Positions 42,698 to 51,020 of a stretch of 64,000 bases of DNA are shown piece by piece (positions within the stretch are counted from its first letter, which is position 1; the number at the start of each line of letters is the position of its first letter). The notes beneath the pieces were generated by a model. It made no database searches, was not told where the DNA came from, and saw only the letters and a list, made by a program, of their open reading frames with translations. This stretch comes from a virus: IMG/VR virus record IMGVR_UViG_3300005518_000002, positions 17,860 through 81,859 of that record; one strand, written 5' to 3'. The position numbers and the translations under genes are program-made.

Positions 42698-43506
42698 GCG
42701 AGATCATGAAGGACGGCGAACTCCGGTTCGTCATCGAGCACCTGAGCGCCAACCTGCTCGAAGTCGACCCCGCCGTCCAGCGGGACATCAGCCAGGCCCG
42801 GGTGAAGAAGATCGCCAACAACTTCGCCGAGCACAGTCTCGGAGTCCTGGTCGTCTCCCGCCGGGGAGGCGTCACCTCGGAGCCCCGCTACGTCGTCCTG
42901 GACGGCCAGACCCGCCTGGAGGTGATCCGCCAGGTCGCCGGAACGGCGGAGACCACCATGCCCGTGCTGTGCCAGGTGTACCTCAACCTGAGCCGCAGGG
43001 AGGAGGCGGAGATCTTCCTCACGCACAACGACCGGGCCGCCGTGCGCAAGCTGGACGGCTTCCGGATCTCCCTGGTGGCGCAGGAGCAGTGGGCCGTGGA
43101 GATCAACGCCGTGGCCGACCGCTACGGCTACCACGTGAACAAGGACAAGGATCCCGGCCACCGGTTCCTGGCCGTGGGTGTCGCGGAGCGGCTGTACCGC
43201 GGGGAGCGGGGCCTGGACGTTCTCGACCGGACGTTCGACACGATCAACCGGGCCTGGAACCACACCCCCAACGCCGCTTCCGCGGAAGCGGTCATCGGAC
43301 TGGGGCTGCTCTACCAGCGCCACCCCGGGGACATCGACTTCAAGGGACTGGCGAGCAGGCTGGCCAAGGCAGGCAGCCCGCAGCAGTTCATGGGGGTCGT
43401 GGCTCAGCACCGGCACGCCCTGGGCATCACCATGCCCGAGGCTGCCTACCGGTACGCGGTCCAGCTGCACGACAAGGGCCGCAAGTCCCGCCGTCTGAGC
43501 GGCTGA
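42694..43506 (+). CDS. ParB/sulfiredoxin-fold protein
   Basis: A 270-aa protein from the ATG at 42694. DPAVQRDISQARVKKIANNF, GVLVVSRRGG, YVVLDGQTRLEVIRQV and IFLTHNDRAAVRKLD mark the ParB-like nuclease domain family found in many actinophages. The C-terminal half is helical. Possible roles are DNA binding, nicking or nucleotide-dependent regulation. It is distinct from the ParB-like gene at 26775. Confidence 0.75.
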   Translation: MSEIMKDGELRFVIEHLSANLLEVDPAVQRDISQARVKKIANNFAEHSLGVLVVSRRGGVTSEPRYVVLDGQTRLEVIRQVAGTAETTMPVLCQVYLNLSRREEAEIFLTHNDRAAVRKLDGFRISLVAQEQWAVEINAVADRYGYHVNKDKDPGHRFLAVGVAERLYRGERGLDVLDRTFDTINRAWNHTPNAASAEAVIGLGLLYQRHPGDIDFKGLASRLAKAGSPQQFMGVVAQHRHALGITMPEAAYRYAVQLHDKGRKSRRLSG

Positions 43507-43583
43507 CGGACACGGGCGGGGGCCGTCGGGGCTCCCGCCCTGCCGTACGATCTAGCTCAACGACCACGGACTGAGGAGAACCA

Positions 43584-44054
43584 GTGAATACGAACACGCA
43601 GCTCCCCGGGGAGGACGATGCCGGGACCGAAGGTGTCTGGACCTTCACGGACCAGTACAACGAGACGTTCACCGTCACCGGGACGTTCCTGGGCGTGGGG
43701 TCCTCGCACCGGCCGCGCCACAAGGGTCATGAAGCGGGTACGTTCATCCCCCGCCGGGAGCACTGCTCCACGTGCCGCTGGACGGAGATCCGCATCTTCG
43801 TGGAGGCCGGGGAGCGCACCCGGTACGCCGTCGTCAACCGTGGCGTGTCCATCGTTCCCGGTGAACGGGAGCTGGTCACCTGCGAGAGGTTCACCACCGG
43901 ATTCTCCGTGGTGGAGGGTGTCACCACCCGCAAGACCCAGAGGGACGGCAGCCAGGTCGTTGCCCTGACCCTCCCGGCCGCCCGTGCGCTGGCGCAGGCG
44001 GCCGCCCATGACGAGAGCATCCGGGACGCGTACGTCAACCGGGCCACCGTCTGA
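43584..44054 (+). CDS. Hypothetical protein with zinc-like CxxC
   Basis: A 156-aa protein with GAGGAGAACC before the ATG. A beta-rich N-terminus (EGVWTFTDQYNETFTVTGTF), CSTCRWTEI in the centre and a helical end. No family recognised. Confidence 0.6.
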   Translation: MNTNTQLPGEDDAGTEGVWTFTDQYNETFTVTGTFLGVGSSHRPRHKGHEAGTFIPRREHCSTCRWTEIRIFVEAGERTRYAVVNRGVSIVPGERELVTCERFTTGFSVVEGVTTRKTQRDGSQVVALTLPAARALAQAAAHDESIRDAYVNRATV

Positions 44055-44084
44055 GCACATCCGCACAACGACCAGGAGACCGAC

Positions 44085-44282
44085 ATGAACAGACCCTCCG
44101 TAACCACCTTCGCCGAAACCGCCGTCGTCTATGCCGTGATCGAAGGCCGTACGGACGAAGCCCGACGACTCCTCGGCAACATGCTGGACGACGAGCTGCG
44201 GGACTACCACCGCCAGGTCAGCACAGTTCTCGACCTGGTCAACGACGAAGGCAACGGACGTCGCCTGGAGGGCGGGTTCTGA
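44085..44282 (+). CDS. Small helical protein
   Basis: A 65-aa protein, MNRPSVTTFAETAVVYAVIE..., with GGAGACCGAC before the ATG. All helical. Its final base is shared with the next start. Confidence 0.55.
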   Translation: MNRPSVTTFAETAVVYAVIEGRTDEARRLLGNMLDDELRDYHRQVSTVLDLVNDEGNGRRLEGGF

Positions 44283-44479
44283 TGACCGACTTCCCCTGGA
44301 CGGATCCTCCCTGTACCTGCGAGGAGTGCCGTCCGGGGCCCGGCATCGACTACGCCAGCACGCACCTGAGCCGGATGCTGAACAGGCTGGACGAGGAGCG
44401 TGCCCAGCGGGCTGTGGAAATCACAGCATGGATCGACGGATGTCACGGCAACCCCGTGATCAAGAAGGAGCCCTCATGA
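44282..44479 (+). CDS. Small acidic protein with CxCxxC
   Basis: A 65-aa protein, MTDFPWTDPPCTCEECRPGP..., with a CTCEEC knuckle and a central helix. Coupled to both neighbours. Unknown function. Confidence 0.55.
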   Translation: MTDFPWTDPPCTCEECRPGPGIDYASTHLSRMLNRLDEERAQRAVEITAWIDGCHGNPVIKKEPS

Positions 44480-44553
44480 TGAAGCTCATCGGTTGCCTGG
44501 TGTTTCTCACCGCGCTAGCGCTGATCTTCCTGATAGCCACGAACAAGATCTGA
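44476..44553 (+). CDS. 25-aa transmembrane peptide
   Basis: MMKLIGCLVFLTALALIFLI then five polar residues: one transmembrane helix with a basic N-terminus. ATGA overlap with the previous stop supports translation. Possibly a regulator of a host membrane protein. Confidence 0.5.
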   Translation: MMKLIGCLVFLTALALIFLIATNKI

Positions 44554-44555
44554 CC

Positions 44556-44753
44556 GTGGGCAGGCACCGCGCCGGGCCACCGGTCACACCACGCGCCGCG
44601 GAGGCTGTACCTCACCCTCCGCGGCGCGTACTGCGTCAGGAGTACGAGCGGCTGTACCGCTTCTACAAAGACCTCCAGCGGGAGCACAGTGCCCTTCTGG
44701 ACAGGCTGGAGCAGGACACCGAGGAGGTTCCCCTCCCCCTTCCGGCCGACTGA
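44556..44753 (+). CDS. Small coiled-coil protein
   Basis: A 65-aa frame from GTG 44556. The basic Pro-rich start is followed by a clear coiled coil (EYERLYRFYKDLQREHSALL). Ribosome site is weak, so the start is uncertain. Confidence 0.45.
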   Translation: MGRHRAGPPVTPRAAEAVPHPPRRVLRQEYERLYRFYKDLQREHSALLDRLEQDTEEVPLPLPAD

Positions 44754-44777
44754 GAAATCGACCAAGGAGAACAGATC

Positions 44778-45218
44778 ATGACCATCCGCTTCATCGCTGT
44801 GGCCGGGTACATCAACAAGGTCACAACGGACGGCCGCATCCTGGAACACACCCCGGATGTTCCCCTCGCTCCCGAGGACATGCTTTCACTGATGATCCAC
44901 GACCATTCCCGGGGTGAGCACGTCGGCCGGATCGACCGGGTGAGCCTGATCGGGGACCAGATCGTCCTGATCGGCATCCTCTTCGAGGACAGCTGGGCCA
45001 GGCCCTCCGTCGATGCGCTCCGCGCCGGTACGGACAGGCTCAATCTCGACGTCGGCTCCCGTAGTTCCAGCTGGGACTCGCGGGACTCCGGGAAGCCCTT
45101 CAAGACGTATGCCGAGGTGATGCGCATCCACGACTGGTGGATCCGGGCCGCACATGTCCACAGCAATCCCTGCTGGCCCCTCCCGGCGGCAGACGTCTGG
45201 GCGGACCCCGGATGCTGA
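44778..45218 (+). CDS. Hypothetical protein
   Basis: A 146-aa protein with AAGGAG before the GATCATG start. Begins MTIRFIAVAGYINKVTTDGR; IHDHSRGEHVGRIDRV in the middle is His-rich. No family recognised. Confidence 0.55.
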   Translation: MTIRFIAVAGYINKVTTDGRILEHTPDVPLAPEDMLSLMIHDHSRGEHVGRIDRVSLIGDQIVLIGILFEDSWARPSVDALRAGTDRLNLDVGSRSSSWDSRDSGKPFKTYAEVMRIHDWWIRAAHVHSNPCWPLPAADVWADPGC

Positions 45219-45263
45219 CTGCCCCTCCCGCCACAGGGGGTTCTGCTGTTAAGGTAAATTGAC

Positions 45264-45277
45264 CCGATTTACTGAAA
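45264..45277. promoter_or_regulatory. Motif copy directly upstream of the winged-helix gene
   Basis: CCGATTTACTGAAA, preceded by TTGA, ends 11 bp before the ATG at 45289. Overlap with the ribosome-binding region suggests that a protein bound here would block expression, perhaps autoregulation. Confidence 0.5.
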
Positions 45278-45288
45278 GGGGTACCACC

Positions 45289-45540
45289 ATGACCACCACC
45301 AAGCGACCCAGGGGACGACCCCGTCCCATCGAGACGATCGAGCGGGACGAGAAGATCCTCAAGCTGCTCCAGCAGAGCGGATCGTTCACCCGCAATCAGA
45401 TCGCCGAAGCCCTGGGCCTGGACACCACCATCACCTACCTCTCCCTGGACCGGCTGCGCCGCCAGGGACGCGTCCGCAAGTGCGCGGGCACCGGCTCGAA
45501 CACCCTGTGGACGAGCGAGGCGAATGCCCCGTGCCCCTGA
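45289..45540 (+). CDS. AT-hook plus winged-helix DNA-binding protein
   Basis: An 83-aa protein. Residues 5-13 are an AT-hook-like KRPRGRPRP. Residues about 20-70 form a winged helix (DEKILKLLQQSGSFTRNQIA, TYLSLDRLRRQGRVRK). The AT-hook would suit the AT-rich intergenic motifs of this element. Likely transcription regulator. The GC-rich host background makes AT-rich sites stand out. Confidence 0.75.
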   Translation: MTTTKRPRGRPRPIETIERDEKILKLLQQSGSFTRNQIAEALGLDTTITYLSLDRLRRQGRVRKCAGTGSNTLWTSEANAPCP

Positions 45541-45746
45541 TCACCGGACCTGCGGACGAGCAGGAAGAGGCGCTGGGACCGCGGGAGATCTGCGAGCTGG
45601 GAGAGATCTGCGTAAAGATGGCCCGGCAGCTGCGAGAAACGAGCGAGGCAGCGGCAGCCATCTTCAGATCGCTCCCCGCCGCGGGAGCCCTGCTGACGTC
45701 CCCGGACGCCATGCGCTGGACCCCCGGGGAAGGAGTTGCGCTGTGA
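45531..45746 (+). CDS. Small helical protein
   Basis: A 71-aa protein from GTG 45531, overlapping the previous gene by 10 nt. The sequence CELGEICVKMARQLRETSEA gives an amphipathic helix. Unknown function. Coupled to the glycosyltransferase by GTGA. Confidence 0.5.
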   Translation: MPLITGPADEQEEALGPREICELGEICVKMARQLRETSEAAAAIFRSLPAAGALLTSPDAMRWTPGEGVAL

Positions 45747-46372
45747 GCGGTGACCGGCTCACCGTGGCTGTGTGCATCCCGACCATCGACGGCCGGGAGC
45801 GCATGCTGGCCAACGCCATGCGCACGGTAAGGATCCAGCGCCGCAAGCCCGACCAGATCCTGATCGAGCGGGACCGGGAAAGGACGGGCGCAGCAGCCAC
45901 ACGCAACCGGCTGCTGGCCCGGGTGGAGACCGACGTGATCGCCTGGCTCGACGATGATGACCTTCTGGAGCCGAACCACCTGATCGCCAACCTCCGGGTG
46001 CTCAAGGAGCGGCCGGAGGTCACACTCGTCTACCCCCGGCCGCGCATGGTCGGCGGGAAGGACCCCACGGCAGTGACTTACCAGGGACGGTTCCCGACCC
46101 CTCCCTGGGGCCTGCGCTGGTGCCCGGAGTTCGACAAGCACCTGAGGATGCGCGGCTCCTTCATCCCCATGACGCACCTCGTGCGCACGCAGGCGGTGCG
46201 CGACGCCGGAGGATTCCCGCCCGGTGAAGTCCTGCCGGACGGCCGGTACCGGGGTGAGGACGAGGCGTACCTGATCAGGCTTCTCGATCACGGCGCGGTG
46301 TTCGAGCACCTGGACGCGAAGACCTGGAAGTGGGTCGTGCACACCCGGCAAACCGCCGGACGGGGTGTATAA
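45743..46372 (+). CDS. Family 2-like glycosyltransferase
   Basis: A 209-aa protein from GTG 45743 (AAGGAG seven bases upstream). VAVCIPTIDGRERML is the nucleotide-binding start, GAAATRNRLLARV the helix before the metal site, and WLDDDDLLEPNH the DxD. The C-terminal YRGEDEAYLIRLL supplies the ED catalytic base region. Without a transmembrane helix, it acts in the cytoplasm. Acceptor could be modified DNA or a virion or host glycan. Confidence 0.8.
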   Translation: MSGDRLTVAVCIPTIDGRERMLANAMRTVRIQRRKPDQILIERDRERTGAAATRNRLLARVETDVIAWLDDDDLLEPNHLIANLRVLKERPEVTLVYPRPRMVGGKDPTAVTYQGRFPTPPWGLRWCPEFDKHLRMRGSFIPMTHLVRTQAVRDAGGFPPGEVLPDGRYRGEDEAYLIRLLDHGAVFEHLDAKTWKWVVHTRQTAGRGV

Positions 46373-46413
46373 CTACCCGCGGATCAGGAGGAATCGGGCA
46401 ATGACCGTTTTGA

Positions 46414-46426
46414 CCGATTCGTTAAA
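46414..46426. promoter_or_regulatory. Motif copy CCGATTCGTTAAA
   Basis: Preceded by TTTTGA. Part of the dispersed CCGATT...AAA set, located between the glycosyltransferase and the conjugation-like block. Confidence 0.45.
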
Positions 46427-46495
46427 CCACTCCCTGACCAGCGAAAACTCCTAGGAGAAGAGGGGCTGGGCCTCGTTGAGGGGTGGTTCTGGAAG

Positions 46496-46523
46496 GTCCG
46501 GAGAAGGGAACCTCCGGACTTTC
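46496..46523 (+). terminator. Rho-independent terminator
   Basis: GTCCGGAG pairs with CTCCGGAC over an 8-nt loop, then TTTCCTACTC. It would end the transcript of the glycosyltransferase operon. Confidence 0.65.
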
Positions 46524-46625
46524 CTACTCTACGGACCGGTAACCAGAGCGGATCAGTCCGTTCGGTTACGGATTAATTAAACAGGCATCCGTATAACGAT
46601 ACCTGCCGGACGAGGGAGAACGATC

Positions 46626-47027
46626 ATGGGAAACAACGGACGGACGTACCGGGGTGTGCCGGTTCCGAGCCGTCTGCGCGAGATCGAAGAGAAGGGCGAC
46701 CAGGATCATGATTTTTCCTACATGGGGTGGAAAGATGGCGTAGATGCAGCTTGGGCGGCGGGCATCCGCAATGAACCCGACCCTGGGCAAGGAGAACCGA
46801 CCATGACAGACCTACTCGAAGACAGCACCGATCCGCCCGAGAAGCGGGACAGTGAGGTACCGGCCGGGGCGGAAGTCGAAGCACTGTGCGCGGTGTTCAA
46901 CGAGAACGGGACCAGGGCCCGGGAGATCGTCAGGAGCATGCCCCGGCGGGACCGGGCGATCTTCACCTTCTGGCTGCTGGAGCTCACCAACATCATCGAC
47001 GAGATCCAGCTGGGTGACCGCTTGTAG
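46626..47027 (+). CDS. Hypothetical protein, two-part
   Basis: A 133-aa protein in the GATCATG context. Residues 1-58 are mixed (RTYRGVPVPSRLREIEEKGD, MGWKDGVDAAWAAG). From an internal ATG at 46803 (GGAGAACCGACC upstream) a second helical part follows. Two separate genes, 46626-46802 without a stop and 46803-47027, are less likely because the frame is continuous, but the internal start may be used. Confidence 0.55.
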   Translation: MGNNGRTYRGVPVPSRLREIEEKGDQDHDFSYMGWKDGVDAAWAAGIRNEPDPGQGEPTMTDLLEDSTDPPEKRDSEVPAGAEVEALCAVFNENGTRAREIVRSMPRRDRAIFTFWLLELTNIIDEIQLGDRL

Positions 47028-47043
47028 GACAGGACACCCGGAC

Positions 47044-47086
47044 AAGACAGGACAGGACACCAGGACACGGTGTCCTGTCCTGTCTT
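47044..47086. terminator. Very long terminator-like hairpin
   Basis: An 18-bp perfect stem (AAGACAGGACAGGACACC with its complement), 7-nt loop, followed by TGTCTTGTC. Its arms consist of the GGACA repeat. Confidence 0.7.
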
Positions 47087-47310
47087 TGTCTTGTCTGCCC
47101 CCCTTGTCCAATGCGCCCCCGGGTGCGCCCGTACACCTGTCCGTGCGCCGTCCCGGGACAGGACATCCCGGCAGGACGCTCCTGGACAGGACACGGTGTG
47201 CCAGTCCACCTGGACAAATATGCCGCTGGACATGTCCAGTCAACGTCCTGGACAACCCCGGGTAATACAGCACTGGACAAGCGCGCTGGCTGCCCCGTAC
47301 ATTGACTGGA

Positions 47311-47324
47311 CCGATTAAAGAAAA
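47311..47324. promoter_or_regulatory. Motif copy CCGATTAAAGAAAA
   Basis: CGATT and AATCG make an inverted repeat. It lies 20 bp before the Spd-like gene, next to its ribosome site. Confidence 0.45.
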
Positions 47325-47344
47325 TCGACCAGGGAGGACAGGCC

Positions 47345-48445
47345 ATGCGAACCAGGACAGAGCGCAGGACACGGATGGTGTCCAGGACGGTGGGGGACAA
47401 GACACACCCCGTCTCCCAGGAGTACGAGGTCCAGGTCCCGGTTGTCCCGACAGACTGGGACGCCGTCGCGCTGTCCACTGTCCGGGCCGCGACCACCCTG
47501 TCCGTCCTGGGCGCCATGGCCTGGAGCACGGTGTCCATCGGGGACCTGCTGTCCATGGTGGCCCCGAGCTGGGTGGCGTACACCGTCGCCGGGGTCTTCG
47601 ACCTGGCCTGGATCGTCTGCATGATCCTTGAATGGCTGGGCCGCTACGACCCCGCCCGCGCACGCATTCCCCGCCGGGCTGGCTGGTCGGCCCTGGGCAT
47701 CAGCATGGTCCTCATCGCAGGTCACGGCTATGCATACGGCGTGCTCAACGGCCACGGACGGAGCTTCCTGGCTGTGGGCATCGGAGGTGCGCTGGTCTCC
47801 GCCATCGCGAAGAGCATGTGGTCGGTGGTCATGAACCACACGGCCGTGAAGCTCTCCGCGGAACACGAGGAATGGCTGGCGGCGGAGCGTGCAGAGACCG
47901 GCACGGAGCTGGCCCTGACGGCTGAGCGCCGCAGGCTCGCCCGGACACGGGACTCCATTGAAGCCGAGCGCCGCGCACTGGGGCAGGACACAACGCCGGA
48001 GCCGGACGTCCAGGACATCCGGCCGGAGCCGGACGGGACACTGTCCGCCTCCCTGGACACGGACAAGGAAAAGGCTGTCCGGGCACTCGCCAAGGCCATG
48101 GACATCCCCGTGGAGCTGTTCGGCCTGGACAGGACAGCCGGACAGGACACGGACAGCCGGACAGGACACGGACAGCCGGACAGGACACGGACAGCCGGAC
48201 AGGACGGCCGGACAGGACGGCCGGACAGGACACGGACAGTCGTCCCCCTGGACAGGACACGCAGTGTCTCGTCCTATGTCCTGTCCCTCCTGTCCGAAGC
48301 GCCGGACATGGACGGGACAGCGGTCAGGACAGCGGTCCGGCTCGAATTCCCGGGCGCTTCGGAAGACAGCATCGCCAAGGCGATCACCCGCACACGTCTG
48401 AAGATCAGGAACACCGAGAAGAGGGATGGAGAGAACCATGGCTGA
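47345..48445 (+). CDS. Spd-like multi-span membrane protein with repeat-rich tail
   Basis: A 366-aa protein. Residues about 40-165 contain four hydrophobic segments (VRAATTLSVLGAMAWSTV, VAYTVAGVFDLAWIVCMI, ALGISMVLIAGHGYAYG, FLAVGIGGALVSAIAK), as in DUF2637/SpdB-type spread proteins of Streptomyces plasmids. A coiled coil follows (EHEEWLAAERAETGTELAL), then a Gly/Arg/Asp low-complexity stretch made by 19-bp DNA repeats, then a helical end (SEAPDMDGTAVRTAV). It precedes a TraB-like translocase, as in conjugative elements. Confidence 0.6.
   Translation: MRTRTERRTRMVSRTVGDKTHPVSQEYEVQVPVVPTDWDAVALSTVRAATTLSVLGAMAWSTVSIGDLLSMVAPSWVAYTVAGVFDLAWIVCMILEWLGRYDPARARIPRRAGWSALGISMVLIAGHGYAYGVLNGHGRSFLAVGIGGALVSAIAKSMWSVVMNHTAVKLSAEHEEWLAAERAETGTELALTAERRRLARTRDSIEAERRALGQDTTPEPDVQDIRPEPDGTLSASLDTDKEKAVRALAKAMDIPVELFGLDRTAGQDTDSRTGHGQPDRTRTAGQDGRTGRPDRTRTVVPLDRTRSVSSYVLSLLSEAPDMDGTAVRTAVRLEFPGASEDSIAKAITRTRLKIRNTEKRDGENHG
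48145..48227. repeat. Three perfect 19-bp tandem repeats plus two 13-bp derivatives
   Basis: GGACACGGACAGCCGGACA occurs at 48145, 48164 and 48183. GGACGGCCGGACA follows at 48202 and 48215. The unit is not a multiple of three, so the same DNA is translated in all three frames in turn (AGQDTDS, RTGHGQPD, RTRTAGQD). Selection may act on DNA rather than on protein. Confidence 0.85.
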
Positions 48446-49043
48446 GCACAACGGCTGGCCGTCTGCGCCGGACTACCCGGCAGGCATGCAGCGTCCGGCG
48501 AACCGGACCACGCTGACCGCGGACGAAGCCACAGCACGGGGCACGGACGGATTCGGGCACCCTCTGGGACCCGACTCCACGTTCCCCAACGGCACCGGAG
48601 AGATCTTCCCCCCGGGCACCCGGGGCACGATGTCCTCGGGCAAGGGGGGAAAGCACAGCAACCTGCTGGATCTGATCAAGACCCTGGAGGACGGCGATCT
48701 GGGTGACCAGGTCGAGATGCACGCCTATGTCGAGGACGCACGCGCACTGTTCATGCGCATCGCAGTGATCATCGCACTGGCGTCCGGCGGGATGAAGGAA
48801 GACGCCAAGCGCAAGGCCCGGGAGTCCGCGGACGGCCGCATGACCCTCGGGGACAAGATCAAGCTGGCTGCCGCGCTGCGGAAGATCTCCCGCAAGTTCG
48901 GCGCGGCCGCCGACCACGCCGCTGACGCGGCCGCCGACATGGCAGCCTCCTGGCGGATCATGGAAAGCTGCCTGGACGATCTGGAGCAGGGAGCGGCAAA
49001 GCCGCAGGCCAAGCGCGGTTTCAACATCACTCGCGGTCGTTAG
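48438..49043 (+). CDS. Transfer-block protein, unknown
   Basis: A 201-aa protein from the ATG at 48438 (GGAGAG upstream). Polar N-terminus, central hydrophobic helix (LFMRIAVIIALASGGM), Ala-rich helical C-terminus (AAADHAADAAADMAASW) and a basic end. It sits between the Spd-like and the translocase genes. Similar proteins accompany FtsK-like genes in actinomycete mobile elements, but I cannot name it. Confidence 0.6.
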   Translation: MAEHNGWPSAPDYPAGMQRPANRTTLTADEATARGTDGFGHPLGPDSTFPNGTGEIFPPGTRGTMSSGKGGKHSNLLDLIKTLEDGDLGDQVEMHAYVEDARALFMRIAVIIALASGGMKEDAKRKARESADGRMTLGDKIKLAAALRKISRKFGAAADHAADAAADMAASWRIMESCLDDLEQGAAKPQAKRGFNITRGR

Positions 49044-49055
49044 GGGGTGGCCAGG

Positions 49056-51020
49056 ATGAGCATCAACTTCGGTGCACGATTCGGCTGGCTGATGGCTGAG
49101 AAAACGGCTCCCTTTTCGGCGCCGGTACTGCTCAGCCTGGCTGCTATGCCGCTTGCCGTTCTCGCCCACTGGGGCTGGGGGGACGATCCGGTCTGGATCG
49201 CTGTCCTGGCTGTGGTCTCCACGATCCTGACCGCCTCCACGTACTGGACCTGGGGCCGCCGCAGCCGGGAGAGCCAGCGGGTGGCCACGGTGTTCACCGC
49301 CCTGGTACTGGGCTGGATCACCTTCGCGGCCGCGTCCAGCCCCTTCAACTCCGGCATGGTCAGTGCCTGGCTGCTCGGAACCGTCGCTCTCGGCATCCTG
49401 TGGGGTATCCGGCACGCCGGTCTCAAGCCCTCCAGCGAGAACGACAAGCAGGTCAGCGAGCCCGACCCGCTGGGCGGTCGTGTGGGCGTGCTGAAGGGAG
49501 CCCGGACAAAGAAGATCAAGGGGGACGACGAAGCGGTGGAGGCACGGGTGCAGATGCCCCGGGGCGGAGCCACCGTGGCGGATGTCCAGGCAGCCCGGGA
49601 CACCATCGCTTCGGCCGTCAGCATGGGGACGGACCAGGTCACCGTCCGGCCGGTCAAGGGACGTGCGGACCAGGTTGACCTGGCCTTCACCCAGCCCGTG
49701 GACATGGACAAAGTCCTGGCCTGGACAGGTCCGTCCCACCCCGGGAAGTCCATCGCGGATGCCCCGATCCGTCTGGGCTACCGCATGAACGGCAGCGAGA
49801 TCGCCTGGTGGCTGGTCGGGTCGGGAGACCCCGCCAACCCCCGGGTGCTGTCCCACACGCTGTGCACCGGCATGACCGGCTCCGGGAAGACGGAGACGAT
49901 CTGCACGGCGATCATCGAGATGCGCTCCCGCACGGACATCGTGCCGATCGTGGGAGACCCCGCCAAGTTCGCGCAGAGCTTCGGGGACATCGCGGACTGC
50001 CTGGAGATCGCGGCCAAGACCCCGGCCGAGGTCAAAAAGCTGATCAAGAACCTGCCGGACGCCGTGGTCTACCGTGCCGGGCTGCTGGGCACCCTGACCA
50101 GGGCAAACGGCCAGGTCGGGTACAAGGAGTGGATCCCGGAGTGCTACACCCTGCACGGGATCCCGGCAGTGTTCATCGACATCGAGGAAGCGGCCGACGT
50201 CGCCGATCTGATCGCTGATGAGCTGGACGAAGCAGTGCGCAAGCTCCGCTCCATAGGCATCCACCTCTGCATCTCGATGCAGACCGCACCGCACGACAAC
50301 ATGGCGCGCAAGACCCGCGGGCAGTTCGGCCAGTCGCTGGCCCACGGGTGCCAGGAAGCCCAGGATGCCAAGTACTCCCTGAACTCGAACACTCTCGACG
50401 CAGGGGCGGACCCCACCAAGTGGGGCAACGAATCCCCCGGCTCGCTGTATGCGGAGCTGGTCGGCACGGACAAGCTGCACTGGTCCGTGGACGGCAAGGT
50501 GCTCGCCACGACGTACGAGCAGAAGCGCACGTCGATCAGGGACACGAAGCGGTACTGGGCACACCTGGACGCCGGGACGAAGCAGATCCTCGGCCGGGGG
50601 ATCATCCTCCAGGACGAGCAGTTCCTGGCCGCGCTGCCGAGCGTTCCGGCCGACAGGGAAGTACCCGAAGAGGATGTGAGGCGGGACCTACACGCGGTCC
50701 CGACCGACGAAGGAGTGGTGGATGTGACACAGGAACTTCAGCCTCCGGTAGGTCCCCGGGTGGCCTTCGGGTCGCCCGAGCGTGACCGGATGAGCACCGA
50801 GGATGCACGTGCGCTGATCGAGGGAAGGATCGACGATCTGGAAGCCGGGGGCCGCGATTCGGTGGGCTTCGGAGACCTCGAAGATCTCGCCGCAGTGACC
50901 GGCCGCCAGCGCACCTGGATCTACCAGGAGCTGACACGGCTGGTAAAGGAGGGACGCCTGGTGGAGGGAACGAAGCCCCCGTACGCCATCAAGAGGCGTT
51001 CCGAGACAGCTGTCAGCTGA
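49056..51020 (+). CDS. TraB/FtsK-SpoIIIE-like DNA translocase
   Basis: About 654 aa from the ATG at 49056 (GTG at 49047 possible). Residues about 20-125 hold four transmembrane segments. Walker A GMTGSGKTE lies near residue 272, Walker B IPAVFIDIEEAAD near 370. The last 70 residues form a winged helix (GFGDLEDLAAVTGRQRTWIY...LVKEGRLVEG). Streptomyces TraB has the same order: membrane anchor, motor, DNA-reading winged helix. It pumps double-stranded plasmid DNA between mycelial cells. A cluster of TGTCAG repeats at the gene end could be its target. Confidence 0.85.
   Translation: MSINFGARFGWLMAEKTAPFSAPVLLSLAAMPLAVLAHWGWGDDPVWIAVLAVVSTILTASTYWTWGRRSRESQRVATVFTALVLGWITFAAASSPFNSGMVSAWLLGTVALGILWGIRHAGLKPSSENDKQVSEPDPLGGRVGVLKGARTKKIKGDDEAVEARVQMPRGGATVADVQAARDTIASAVSMGTDQVTVRPVKGRADQVDLAFTQPVDMDKVLAWTGPSHPGKSIADAPIRLGYRMNGSEIAWWLVGSGDPANPRVLSHTLCTGMTGSGKTETICTAIIEMRSRTDIVPIVGDPAKFAQSFGDIADCLEIAAKTPAEVKKLIKNLPDAVVYRAGLLGTLTRANGQVGYKEWIPECYTLHGIPAVFIDIEEAADVADLIADELDEAVRKLRSIGIHLCISMQTAPHDNMARKTRGQFGQSLAHGCQEAQDAKYSLNSNTLDAGADPTKWGNESPGSLYAELVGTDKLHWSVDGKVLATTYEQKRTSIRDTKRYWAHLDAGTKQILGRGIILQDEQFLAALPSVPADREVPEEDVRRDLHAVPTDEGVVDVTQELQPPVGPRVAFGSPERDRMSTEDARALIEGRIDDLEAGGRDSVGFGDLEDLAAVTGRQRTWIYQELTRLVKEGRLVEGTKPPYAIKRRSETAVS

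Larger units (their letters stand above)
46373..46625 (+). other. 253-bp intergenic control region
   Basis: No gene is seen. It holds a motif copy (46414-46426), a terminator (46496-46523), AT-rich GATTAATTAAAC (46571-46582) and TATAAC (46592-46597), which could be a -10 element for the following gene. Confidence 0.6.
47028..47344. other. Intergenic region rich in GGACA/TGTCC
   Basis: A 317-bp stretch without a convincing gene. Many GGACA or TGTCC pentamers occur, among them CTGGACATGTCCAG (palindrome, about 47225-47238). It includes the terminator at 47044 and a motif copy at 47311. It may be a protein-binding locus linked to the translocase block. Confidence 0.55.

Noticed and set aside
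44493-44753. 86-aa version of the coiled-coil gene
   Set aside because: The longer start overlaps the 25-aa membrane peptide gene completely in another frame. The GTG at 44556 right after its stop is more sensible, though weak.
48145-48227. CRISPR-like array
   Set aside because: Direct 19-bp units without spacers, inside a coding frame. No cas genes; the nuclease at 37975 is RecB-like, not a Cas4 in a CRISPR locus.
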